Shown here one piece after another: positions 7,095 to 15,444 of a stretch of 59,099 nucleotides of DNA. The position numbers and the translations under genes are program-made. The DNA comes from CAYUTA01 sp964447605 (lineage in GTDB: Bacteria; Bacillota; Clostridia; Christensenellales; CAG-138), in the NCBI GenBank assembly GCA_964447605.1, contig CAYUTA010000012.1, positions 1 through 59,099 of the forward strand, read 5' to 3'. Each line of letters starts with the position of its first letter. Positions within the stretch are counted from its first letter, which is position 1. The notes under the pieces were generated by a model that was not told where the DNA came from, did no database searches, and was given only the letters and a program-made list of their open reading frames with translations.

Positions 7095-8231
7095 CTACGG
7101 CACGCGGGTCAGCATGCCGGTCTGCGTATCCACGCGGTAGATTGCGCCGCTGGCGATGGTCTCCGGCTCGGCGAAGGCGGAGGCGCAAACGTTGAAAAAG
7201 TGGTCGTTCAGGCGGTCGAGCACCACGTATTGATAGCCGCCGCGCACCAGCAGCACACGCCATTGGTCCGCCGTAATATCCCGTGCGAAGGGATCGTCGA
7301 TATACCATTTCGGGCCGATGCTGGCGCCGTCGATTTTCCGTGGATACAGCAGGTAGTTTAATGCAATGCCCTCGCCGTCGCCGCCCTGTGAAATGAGGAA
7401 CACCCTGCGCGCATCCCCGGCCAGATCCGTGATGCGCGCGGCCAGCGCAACGTCCGGCGCAAGCATTTCCGCCGATCCCTTTGCAGAGGCGCGGGTCAGG
7501 TAGGTTTTGGCGTTTTGCAGCGGACAGAGCGCGGCCATGCACAGGGCGAGCACCGCGGTTTTTACAAACCACAGCCGCTTTTGCACGGAGGAAAGGAACA
7601 GCATGATCATGAACGCGCCAAGCAGCAGCAACGGCACGCCGATATAGCGGTCAAAGCACCAAAGCTCGAGCGCCTCAAACGAATAAAACTTGAACAGATA
7701 CAGTCCCGCAAGCCCAGCGAGGTAGAGCAGGACGCCGGCAAACACAACCCATGCCAATCGGATACGGCGCGCACGCAGGGTGCAATCCTGGCTCTGCGAA
7801 CCTTTTTTGCCGAACCCCGGCCCTGTAGGCGGAATATGCGGTGAAGCACCGCCGCCCGCCTCCGCATCTTCGGGCGCGGGGCTGCGTCTGCCGCGGTAGG
7901 CGGCAAAGAACAGGAGCGCCAACAGCGCGCAAAACAGTGCAAAATAGCTCACCGTAGCGCCGGGTGCGGGCACGGTATGGCCAAACAGGGTCAGATTCGT
8001 TGTGCCAAGCGGGCAGTTTGCGCCGAAGAACTCCGAAAGGAGCCTTTGCAGCGTTTGGCGGCGGTACCCGGTATCCGCGCCGGAAAGCAGCCTGAGCACG
8101 TCGGCCGGGTCGATGGGCAGCGAAAACCGCGCCGGCGTGCCGTATGCGGCAAGTACGGCGCTCCAGCTGAACCTGGCCGCGGCAATGGCCGCGGCCAGGC
8201 CCACGCAGGTACCTGCGTGGTTGCAGCGCAC
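7095..8231 (-). pseudogene. C-terminal part of a split polytopic membrane protein
   Basis: 378 codons open from a GTG at 8231, in the same frame as the gene at 8244-9104 and separated from it only by TAG (8244-8246) and four codons. It contains about five membrane segments, a basic loop, and a C-terminal soluble region ending YQYVVLDRLNDHFF. It reads as the second half of a roughly 665-residue GT-C-like membrane protein. The FSWSAVLAAYG stretch resembles the SWxxYL motif in such enzymes. No RBS supports independent translation. It may be a broken gene or require stop readthrough. Confidence 0.6.
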
Positions 8232-8243
8232 AGCGCTGCAACC
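8172..8243. repeat. Three consecutive perfect palindromes at a gene break
   Basis: IR1 has 12-bp arms (8172-8183 and 8188-8199, loop AATG). IR2 is a loopless 20-bp palindrome (8201-8220, centre GGTACC). IR3 has 9-bp arms (8221-8229 and 8233-8241, loop ACA), extendable by two pairs into IR2. The set ends one base before the in-frame TAG. It may be a small palindromic insertion of about 72 bp. Confidence 0.8.
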
Positions 8244-9104
8244 CTAAACGGACGCCATCAGTGCCAGAGCGCAAATACAGGCCAGCGCAAACCCCGTATC
8301 CTTGGAAAGCGTCAGGACCACCAGCGCAAGCAGCAATGCGGCGGCCGTGACCGCGTCATACCGCCGCGCGCGCCATGCCGTGGCAAGACAATAGGCCGCC
8401 AGCAACGCGATTATGGGGTCGACGAACGTGGATTCATAAATTAACGGAAACGCCGTCATGGGCAGCGCAAACACGCTTATGCCCCCGGCAAGCATAATGT
8501 GCGCCTGCCGCCATGTATATCGGCTTAGAAAAGGAACCGGCAGCGCGAACGCCAACATCTGATAGGGGACGAACAACAGCCAGTCGCAGTACGCCCCCGC
8601 GCCCGCGAACAGGCCGTAGAGCTTTTGCACAACGTATTGCAGTAGCTGCACGCCGGGCGGATAGGAGCCGTATAGCGCGCCGGCGGCCGGGCTTGCGGCA
8701 AAATCGTTCAGGTGCGTCATGGCCTTGACCGCATATGCCCAGTGCGAGAATTCATCGCCGTGGTACGGCATGCGGCCGTAATTGCAAACAACCGCCATGC
8801 AGAACAACAGCACAAACAGCGCCATTGCGGGCGTACATACGCGCGAGCGGAGCGTACGCAAAGCGACGCGTTTGCGCATGACGCAAGCGGCCGCGCCGAG
8901 ATAGCAGCCCGCGGCAAGGAGGAGCATAGCGGCCGCACCAAAGCGCAGAAGCCCCGCGAGTCCCATTAGATATAACATGACAATGCAGCCGCAGGCAGAA
9001 AGCGGCAGCAACGTTTCGGCGCGCCGGTCTGAACATGCGCAAATCAGCATGCCGGGCGCACACAGGATCAGCAGGAACAGGAGGCAGGCAATCAGCGCGT
9101 TCAT
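8244..9104 (-). CDS. N-terminal part of a GT-C-like polytopic membrane protein
   Basis: 286 residues from the ATG at 9104, whose ATGA overlaps the stop of the mutase gene, so translation is coupled. About eight hydrophobic helices are present. A loop MPYHGDEFSHWAYAVKAM with adjacent acidic and His residues resembles the catalytic first loop of GT-C glycosyltransferases. It ends at TAG within a hydrophobic helix, and the same frame continues beyond the stop. Coupling to a phospho-sugar mutase fits a role in surface glycan assembly, but substrate and activity are unknown. Confidence 0.65.
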   Translation of the reverse strand: MNALIACLLFLLILCAPGMLICACSDRRAETLLPLSACGCIVMLYLMGLAGLLRFGAAAMLLLAAGCYLGAAACVMRKRVALRTLRSRVCTPAMALFVLLFCMAVVCNYGRMPYHGDEFSHWAYAVKAMTHLNDFAASPAAGALYGSYPPGVQLLQYVVQKLYGLFAGAGAYCDWLLFVPYQMLAFALPVPFLSRYTWRQAHIMLAGGISVFALPMTAFPLIYESTFVDPIIALLAAYCLATAWRARRYDAVTAAALLLALVVLTLSKDTGFALACICALALMASV

Positions 9105-10831
9105 TGCAAAAGCCGCGACACCTGCGCGTCGATATCGGCATACAAGCGGTCGAGCGCCGCGTCCACCGCGGGTTCGTCTCGTTCGTTGGCGCCGATATAG
9201 AGCTTGAGCTTGGGCTCGGTCCCGCTGGGACGCACCACAATCCACGCGCCGTTGTTCAACAGCAGCCGGATCATGTTTCCGCGGGGCAGCGACAGGGGGG
9301 AAACAGAGCCGTTGCTGGCGGTGTGCGTGCGGGACAGGTAATCTTCAACGGCTTCCACCGGCACGCCCGCGACCTGTTTGGGCGGGGCCGCGCACAGCGC
9401 GCGCATGCAGGCGGCGATCTTTTCCATGCCGGCCCTTCCATCGAGCGTGTAGGACTTGACTTTTTCCTTATAATAGCCGTAGCGGGCGTAGATATCGGCA
9501 AGCATGTCGTAGAGCGTCAGGCCCCTGTTCTGGCAGACCACACAGGTTTCCGCGACCAGCATCGCCGCGCAGATGGCGTCCTTATCGCGCGCGAGCCCGC
9601 CGGACAGGAAGCCGAAGCTTTCCTCAAACCCGAATAAGAACTGTTTCTCGCCGGTTTTGGCATACCTGGCGATTTTTTCACCGATGAAGCGGAAGCCCGT
9701 CATCACATCCTCGATCTCCACGCCGTAAGCCGCGCAGATCGCGTCGGCAAGGCGTGTGGAAACGATGGACTTGATGACCACGCCGTTATTTGGCAGGCGG
9801 CTTTGCTCCTTGAGCGCGGAGAGGATGTGCTCGATGAGGATTGCGCCGATCTGGTTGCCGCTCAGCGTCACCCAGTCGCCCGCGCGCGTCCTGACGGCAA
9901 CGCCCAGCCGGTCGGCGTCCGGGTCGGTCGCCAGACAAACCGTCGCCCCGGTTTGCCCGGCCAGCGCAATGGCCAGCCGGAACGCGTTGGGGTCTTCGGG
10001 GTTTGGAGCGGTCACGGTTGGAAAATCGCCGTCCGGCTGCGCCTGCTCGGGCACAACGGAAACATTGGTCACGCCGATGCGGTTGAGCAAGGTGGTTATG
10101 GGCACGTAACCGGTGCCGTGCAGGGGCGTGTAGACGAGCCGGAGTTCCGCGCCGTGGTCGAAGAGCGTCTGCCTGCAAAGCCGCAGCTCGGCAGTCGCCT
10201 CATAGTACGCCTCGTCGGCCTCCGCGCCGATGATGGTCACAAGCCCGTCGGTCACGGCCCGCCCGAGGTCCATCGTGCGCGCTTCAAACATGGGGACCGC
10301 CTGCATGCGCTCATAGATGGCCGCGGCCTGATCGGGCGCGGCCTGGCCGCCGTGCTCCCAGTAGACCTTATAGCCGTTGTACTGCTTAGGGTTATGGCTT
10401 GCGGTGATCACCACGCCCGCCATACAGTTGAGCCGGCGCAGCGTAAAGGACAGCTGCGGCACAGAACGAAGGCTTTCAAACAGGTACGCCCGCACGCCGC
10501 TTGCCGCGAGCGTCATGGCCGTCTGGCGCGCGAACTCCGCGGAATAGTGGCGCGAATCATAGGCAATGCATACGCCGCGCGCCTTTGCGCCGTCCACCGT
10601 GGCAAGGTAGTCCGCCAGTCCCTGCGTAGCGCGCCGCACAACGTATACGTTCATGCGGTTGGTGCCCGCGCCGAGCACGCCCCGCAAGCCGGCCGTGCCA
10701 AATTCCAGTTCACGATAGAAGCGCTCTTCAATCTCGCGCGCGTTCCCGCGGATGGCGGCAAGCTCCTCGCGGGTTTGCGCGTCCACTGCCGGGGAATGCA
10801 ACCAGACTTCATATTGCTGCCGAACATCCAT
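9101..10831 (-). CDS. Phospho-sugar mutase (phosphoglucomutase/phosphomannomutase family)
   Basis: 576 residues with all four alpha-D-phosphohexomutase domains. The phosphoserine loop is TASHNPKQYNGYKVYW, the Mg-binding loop DPDADRLG, the sugar-binding loop GFEESFGFL, and the phosphate-binding loop RPSGTEPKLKLYI. Length fits the long PgcA-type phosphoglucomutases of Firmicutes. It interconverts glucose-1-P and glucose-6-P, or the mannose equivalents. The ATG at 10831 follows GGAGG by about 10 nt; longer upstream frames lack an RBS. The stop overlaps the start of the next membrane gene. Confidence 0.92.
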   Translation of the reverse strand: MDVRQQYEVWLHSPAVDAQTREELAAIRGNAREIEERFYRELEFGTAGLRGVLGAGTNRMNVYVVRRATQGLADYLATVDGAKARGVCIAYDSRHYSAEFARQTAMTLAASGVRAYLFESLRSVPQLSFTLRRLNCMAGVVITASHNPKQYNGYKVYWEHGGQAAPDQAAAIYERMQAVPMFEARTMDLGRAVTDGLVTIIGAEADEAYYEATAELRLCRQTLFDHGAELRLVYTPLHGTGYVPITTLLNRIGVTNVSVVPEQAQPDGDFPTVTAPNPEDPNAFRLAIALAGQTGATVCLATDPDADRLGVAVRTRAGDWVTLSGNQIGAILIEHILSALKEQSRLPNNGVVIKSIVSTRLADAICAAYGVEIEDVMTGFRFIGEKIARYAKTGEKQFLFGFEESFGFLSGGLARDKDAICAAMLVAETCVVCQNRGLTLYDMLADIYARYGYYKEKVKSYTLDGRAGMEKIAACMRALCAAPPKQVAGVPVEAVEDYLSRTHTASNGSVSPLSLPRGNMIRLLLNNGAWIVVRPSGTEPKLKLYIGANERDEPAVDAALDRLYADIDAQVSRLLQ

Positions 10832-11078
10832 ACCAACCATACCTCCATTGTCCATTGCGTTTGCCGTTCTGCGCCTGCCGCCGTACCCTGTGCCGGTCCA
10901 TTCCCAATCCGCCCTTAAAGCGCGATAAGAATCAGACAACGCTCGGGCGCTCAAATGGGGATGCGCCCGTTTGCGCGCGCCCTCCAGGGCGCATGCACGG
11001 CATAAACGTCCCGGTTGCTTACATTATATCGTCATATTGCCTTGCATGGCAATAGCGCATTGTGGTACTCTATCGTAT

Positions 11079-12209
11079 ATGGAAGAGGCATATCAACCAA
11101 GGAGAAAGACCTATTCCGCCAGCTTTTACAAAAGCCGAACGGTATTTTTAGGGTCGCTGATGTTCCTCGGCTCGCAGACGCTGCGGTTCGTCCAGCTGCT
11201 GGAGGATGCGGGTGCGCGCAGCGCCGCGGGACAGGCGCCGCCGGAGGATTTCACCGTTGGGGGGATCATCTGGCGGACGCTCATGATCGGCCTGCTGGCC
11301 GCCGTGTGCGTGCTGCTTGGCCGCCATCAAAGCGGAACGCTGCGCCTGGGCCGCACGCGCCTGTACCTGCTTTCCGGGCTGATGCTGATCCTGTGGGCCA
11401 CGATCTTCTTTATCGATACGACCATCGAGATTTTTATATATCCCGAGTTCATCCTGATTTTGGACTGTCTTGCCGTTGGCGTTTGCGTGATCGCGCCTAT
11501 CGCCATGCTGGTGCTTGCCGATCTCAACAGGCTTCCGCCGGACGACAACATCCTGCTGTTCCTGGGCATCGGCGGCATCGGGTTCTCCATCATCTCCATC
11601 CTCATCATCGCCGTAGTATTGCGCGCAAGCTATACGCTGTGGCGGCTTGTGCCGGAGCTGCTGTTCCGGCTGGGCCTGACGCTTTTTGGCGTGGGCACGC
11701 TGCAGAAGGCGCTCAAGCTACGTGCGTCGTATCCGCTGGTCACCCCCGTGCGGCAGCAGCGTGAGGAACCGCCGCGCAAGCCGAGAAAGCGCGCGCGCGA
11801 GGAGAAACCGTTCTCGCTGCAGCTTGACGGCGAGGACGCATACGACGACGGGCGGCAGTACACGTCGCGCACGCCGCGCCCGCAGACGAATTACGACGAC
11901 GGGCGGCAGTATACGTCGCGCACGCCGCGCCCGCAGACGGATTACGACGACGGGCGGCAGTACACGTCGCGCACGCCGCGCCCGCAGACGGGTTACGACG
12001 ACGGGCGGCAGTATACGTCGCGCACGCCGCGCCCGCAGACGGATCAGGCCATGTGGCAGACGGGGCGCATCATCGTACAGGGCGGCACGGGCCGCATCCC
12101 CACGCAGGACCCGGGCAGCGTACCCGCCGAACGCCAGACCTGCCCGGACTGCGGAAAGCGCATGCCGCTGGGGTTCCCCAACTGCCCGCGCTGCGGCCGC
12201 GGCATGTAG
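11079..12209 (+). CDS. Membrane protein with 17-residue repeats and C-terminal zinc ribbon
   Basis: 376 residues of unrecognised family. Residues 20-215 contain five or six membrane helices. A basic stretch follows, then four perfect 17-residue repeats beginning YDDGRQYTSRTPRPQT (DNA 11841-12044), differing at the last residue (N, D, G, D). The C terminus is a zinc ribbon, CPDCGKRMPLGFPNCPRCG. The ribbon suggests a cytosolic regulatory tail on a membrane sensor or transporter-like core. It is transcribed divergently from the mutase gene. Confidence 0.7.
   Translation: MEEAYQPRRKTYSASFYKSRTVFLGSLMFLGSQTLRFVQLLEDAGARSAAGQAPPEDFTVGGIIWRTLMIGLLAAVCVLLGRHQSGTLRLGRTRLYLLSGLMLILWATIFFIDTTIEIFIYPEFILILDCLAVGVCVIAPIAMLVLADLNRLPPDDNILLFLGIGGIGFSIISILIIAVVLRASYTLWRLVPELLFRLGLTLFGVGTLQKALKLRASYPLVTPVRQQREEPPRKPRKRAREEKPFSLQLDGEDAYDDGRQYTSRTPRPQTNYDDGRQYTSRTPRPQTDYDDGRQYTSRTPRPQTGYDDGRQYTSRTPRPQTDQAMWQTGRIIVQGGTGRIPTQDPGSVPAERQTCPDCGKRMPLGFPNCPRCGRGM
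11841..12044 (+). repeat. Tandem 51-bp repeat, four copies
   Basis: Four head-to-tail 51-bp units inside the gene at 11079, encoding YDDGRQYTSRTPRPQT plus one variable residue. Units differ by only a few bases, and copies 1 and 3 alternate with 2 and 4 at a silent tac/tat position. This indicates recent unit or unit-pair duplication. Confidence 0.9.
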
Positions 12210-12353
12210 CGCGGCGCGAAAAAAGCGGACCCGCATCATCCTGGCGGAAGGGCCTCCGGTGCGCCGCGCGCGTATACCCTGGCGCCGGGAACGCCCGGCA
12301 CAGCCGCACGCAGGGCGTTTATGCCATGGAAAAAGGGGGGGGGCGATGCCGGC

Positions 12354-12797
12354 ATGAGGATGCCGCTTGATGCAATTGATCCGATATTGTTTGCTCCCTG
12401 CGGGATGAATTGTATGGTTTGTTACCGGCATTGCCAGCCTAAAAAGCCCTGTGAAGGCTGCTTGAAAGGCGGCGCCGGGATGCCGTCGCATTGCCGTGCC
12501 TGCCGGATAAAGAATTGTGTGCGGGAAAAGGGGCTTTCCTATTGCCATGCCTGCAGGGAATATCCTTGCGGCCGCATACGCAGTCTTGATAAAAGTTATC
12601 GCACGCGTTATCAGGCAAGCCTGATCGCCAACGGCCTGTTTGTCAGGGAACACGGCGTGACCGCCTTTCTGGAGCGGCAGAAGAGGGCGTATACGTGTAT
12701 AGCGTGCGGAGGCGTCGTCTCCTTGCACGACGGGGAATGCAGCGAGTGCCGGCTGGGCATAGAGCGCGCAAAATACACGAATCGCCCCGGAGGATGA
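12354..12797 (+). CDS. DUF3795-family Cys-rich protein
   Basis: 147 residues with about 18 Cys arranged as in DUF3795 proteins: APCGMNCMVCYRHC, then CEGCLKG, HCRACRIKNCVREKG, and YCHACREYPCGRIRSLDKSYRTRY. A C-terminal CxxC pair (CIACGG...CSEC) adds a probable zinc ribbon. The family is common in anaerobes and has no established function; metal or Fe-S binding is inferred from the Cys pattern. The start is uncertain (12354 or 12360), with a G-rich RBS just upstream. Confidence 0.75.
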   Translation: MRMPLDAIDPILFAPCGMNCMVCYRHCQPKKPCEGCLKGGAGMPSHCRACRIKNCVREKGLSYCHACREYPCGRIRSLDKSYRTRYQASLIANGLFVREHGVTAFLERQKRAYTCIACGGVVSLHDGECSECRLGIERAKYTNRPGG

Positions 12798-12846
12798 GAG
12801 GCTTGGGGCGATCCGGCCATTTTGGGGGCGGACGAACCGCCGCGTT

Positions 12847-13641
12847 TCATTTTTTTCCCTTTTTGCCGTTATCGGGAATGTCGCCCACGCCGGAAAGCAC
12901 CAGCCGCGGGCGGTAGGGGAAGCGCAGCATCTCCAGTTCGTCCGTCACGCCGGAAAGCACCAGCGCCGTGTCGAGGCCCGATTCAATGCCCGCAATGATA
13001 TCCGTATCCATGCGGTCGCCGATGATGGCCGCATCCTCGCTGTGCACGCCGAGCATCTTGAGGCCCGTGCGCATCATCAGCGGATTGGGCTTGCCGACAA
13101 AATAGGCCGATTTGCCCGTGGCAAGCTCAATGGGCGCGACCAGCGCGCGGCAGGCCGGGGCGATTCCCGTTTCGGTCGGCCCGGTCATGTCCGGATTGGT
13201 GGCGATAAGCTTTGCGCCGCTGTTGACAAACTGAACGGCGCGGTTGATGTTTTCAAAGTTATAGCTGGTGGTCTCGCCCACGATGACGTAATCGGGGTCG
13301 ACCGTGTTGGTGGTGATGCCCGCGTCATAGAGCGCGTTGAACAGGCCGGGCGCGCCGATGATATACGCGCTGCACCCGGGCGCCTGCGACTTGACGAACT
13401 CCGCCGTGGCAAGCGCGCTGGTATAAAAGTGGCTTTCGTCCACCTCGAGCCCCATGCGCGCCAGCTTTTGCTGCAGCTCCCTGGGCGCGCGGCCGCTGGC
13501 ATTGGTCAGAAACAGGAACTTTTTTTTCTCGGCATACAGCCATTCCACAAATTCCTTTACCCCGGGCAGTAGCCGGTCGCCGTGATAGATCACGCCGTCC
13601 ATGTCGCAAAGGAACCCCTTTTTGTCCCGTAATCTCAGCAT
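12847..13641 (-). CDS. HAD-superfamily IIA phosphatase (NagD-like)
   Basis: 264 residues. The catalytic motif I DMDGVIYHGD is near residue 14, the class IIA TNASGRAPRELQQKL (motif II) near 47, the C2 cap in the middle, then GKPNPLM (motif III Lys) and GDRMDTDIIAG (motif IV). It probably dephosphorylates a small phosphate ester such as a nucleotide, sugar phosphate or 2-phosphoglycolate; specificity is not readable. It is a single-gene transcript with its own promoter. Confidence 0.88.
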   Translation of the reverse strand: MLRLRDKKGFLCDMDGVIYHGDRLLPGVKEFVEWLYAEKKKFLFLTNASGRAPRELQQKLARMGLEVDESHFYTSALATAEFVKSQAPGCSAYIIGAPGLFNALYDAGITTNTVDPDYVIVGETTSYNFENINRAVQFVNSGAKLIATNPDMTGPTETGIAPACRALVAPIELATGKSAYFVGKPNPLMMRTGLKMLGVHSEDAAIIGDRMDTDIIAGIESGLDTALVLSGVTDELEMLRFPYRPRLVLSGVGDIPDNGKKGKK

Positions 13642-13715
13642 AAATTTCTCCTATTCTCGCCGCCCCTCTTTTTTGCGGCGATGCGCAATTCGTTACGCTT
13701 TCTCAAATTTTGTGC

Positions 13716-13744
13716 AGTATAGCACGCCGGTGACGCATACGCAA
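13716..13744 (-). promoter_or_regulatory. Promoter of the NagD-like gene
   Basis: On the minus strand TTGCGT (13739-13744), a 17-bp spacer and TATACT (13716-13721), about 75 bp upstream of the ATG. Confidence 0.65.
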
Positions 13745-13924
13745 GGGTTAACCATATATTTAATTGGAATTTGACATTGTTTTTACAGGCCGGCCCCAAA
13801 GCCGCGCTGCAAAAGAGCGCCGAAGGCACAGGGCCGCCGCCCCCCGCCAAGCAGGATCGTTTCGCCGCGCGTACCCCGTCGAACGGGCCGCGCCCAACGG
13901 ACCGCCGCCCCTCGCTTATACGGG

Positions 13925-14962
13925 CTATCTTACAACAAAGGCATACTGGGTTTGCTGCCGGTAAATTGCTCCCCTGCGTAAAACAGGCGACGGAAAATCG
14001 ATATGCGCGGGCGCGTCCGGATAGAACTGCGTCTCCAGGCAGACGGCCGCGTGCGGCCCGTAGACCGCGCCCTCCTTGCCTGCGCGCGAAGAGAGGAAAT
14101 TGGACGTGTATAGCTGCAACCCGGGCAGGGTGGTTCTACAGATCATGCCGATGCCGGTTGAAGGCGCGTACAGCTCCGCTGCGGGCATGGGCGCGTCCGC
14201 CGCCTGGTCAAGCACAAAGTTGTGGTCATATCCGCCCACACAGGAAAGCTGGCCGTCGCCGCAGAACAGGTCGCGGCCAATCGGCTTGGGGCTGCGAAAA
14301 TCCAGCGGCGTACCCGAAACGGACAGGATGCGCCCCGTCGGCAGGCAGCCAAACTGCGTCTGGGTAAACGCGCCCGCGTGGATGGTCAGCTCCTCGTCCA
14401 GCACGCTTCCGCCGCCGGCGAGGTTGAAGTAGGCGTGGTTGGTCAGGTTGACAATGGTATCCGCATCCGACGTGGCCTCATAGGAAATGGTCAGCGTGTT
14501 ATCGTCCGAAAAGGCGTACCCTACGCGCACATACAGCGCGCCGGGATAACCCTCCTCCCCATCCGGGGAGCAGCGTGTAAACGTTACGCCCTCGCAGCCG
14601 GGGCGCGCGTCCCAGACCTGCTTGTCAAACCCGGCAACGCCGCCGTGCAGATGATTCGGACCGTCATTTTGGGCAACAGGATACGTTTTATGATTGAGTT
14701 CAAACGCGGCGTTTCCAAGGCGGTTGGCATACCTGCCGATCACCGCGCCCAAATAGCCGTCGTTGGCCTCGTATTCGGCGAGCGTGTCATAGCCAAGCAC
14801 CACATCCACCAGGCGTCCGCTGCGATCCGGCACAAGGATGGAACGGATGACGCAGCCGTAATCGAGCGCTTCGACCACGGCGCCGCCGCGGTTCTCCATG
14901 CGGAAAAGCGTCACGGGCTGACCGCCGCGCGCGGTCCCAAAAGAATGCCTGGTGATTTTCAT
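13925..14962 (-). CDS. galM: Aldose 1-epimerase (galactose mutarotase)
   Basis: 345 residues spanning the GalM beta-supersandwich. Signatures are GRYANRLGNAAFELN, NDGPNHLHGG (catalytic His region), NLTNHAYFNLAGGG with the second catalytic His, GGYDHNFVLD, and the C-terminal CLETQFYPDAPAH containing the general-base Glu. It interconverts alpha and beta anomers of galactose or glucose in the cytosol. It stands alone here, without other Leloir-pathway genes. A candidate operator sits upstream. Confidence 0.92.
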   Translation of the reverse strand: MKITRHSFGTARGGQPVTLFRMENRGGAVVEALDYGCVIRSILVPDRSGRLVDVVLGYDTLAEYEANDGYLGAVIGRYANRLGNAAFELNHKTYPVAQNDGPNHLHGGVAGFDKQVWDARPGCEGVTFTRCSPDGEEGYPGALYVRVGYAFSDDNTLTISYEATSDADTIVNLTNHAYFNLAGGGSVLDEELTIHAGAFTQTQFGCLPTGRILSVSGTPLDFRSPKPIGRDLFCGDGQLSCVGGYDHNFVLDQAADAPMPAAELYAPSTGIGMICRTTLPGLQLYTSNFLSSRAGKEGAVYGPHAAVCLETQFYPDAPAHIDFPSPVLRRGAIYRQQTQYAFVVR

Positions 14963-14997
14963 GCCGTCTTTCGCTCCAATTCTGCAAATTCATACAA

Positions 14998-15042
14998 ATT
15001 ATAACACACGATATGCGAATGTGCGAATGGATTGTTCACAAT
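14998..15042 (-). promoter_or_regulatory. galM promoter region with palindromic operator candidate
   Basis: A minus-strand -10 TATAAT lies at 14998-15003; no strong -35 is visible. A palindrome ATTGTTCACAAT (15031-15042) and a direct repeat TGCGAATG (starting 15014 and 15022) lie just upstream. The palindrome resembles half-sites of LacI/GalR-type operators, but no such regulator is in the window. Confidence 0.4.
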
Positions 15043-15444
15043 TCAGGCCCATTTTATTCGAATTTCCAAAGTATAGCAATTGCGCGGATGCGGCCGGGCA
15101 AGCGAAGCGGGGGCGAAACGCCGCGCCCTTCGGAGCCGTTTCAGTTGGGATGGGAGATTGGTGTTCAGAATGCCGGGGCGGTTCTCCGCGGGCGATAAAC
15201 GCTGTTTTTCGATGGCGGCGGCGCGGGCTTTCCATGCGATGAGCTGCCCCGAATGCCTGCAATATATGTCCGCCCTGCCGCATGCAGGACGTCAAAATCC
15301 ACGCGCATGTCGTGGATTTTGACGAATTAGTTGGTTCTGCCCGCATCATTTTGCTGCGGACCTGACGGGGCAAACCGGCCGCAACGCTTCCTGCCGGCCG
15401 CGGGTCTGGAAAATCCCGGGTTTCAAAATTGGATGCACCGGGCT
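15043..15444. other. Intergenic stretch with a 14-bp inverted repeat
   Basis: No gene is supported. A perfect inverted repeat has arms 15290-15303 and 15311-15324 (CGTCAAAATCCACG and its complement) around a 7-nt loop, 120 bp past the icd stop. It lacks a trailing T-run, so a classical terminator is unlikely. Confidence 0.55.

Noticed and set aside
8244..8246. Amber codon reassignment (for example pyrrolysine) explaining the split membrane gene
   Set aside because: TAG is used as an ordinary stop in both ackA and thiT here, and no Pyl gene or downstream PYLIS-like context was identified; the adjoining palindromes give a simpler cause.
11841..12044. CRISPR array
   Set aside because: Units are contiguous 51-bp coding repeats without spacers; no CRISPR array was seen anywhere in the window.
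15282..15330. A 16-codon frame reading MQDVKIHAHVVDFDEL through the inverted repeat
   Set aside because: No RBS, very short, and the apparent order follows from the palindrome itself.
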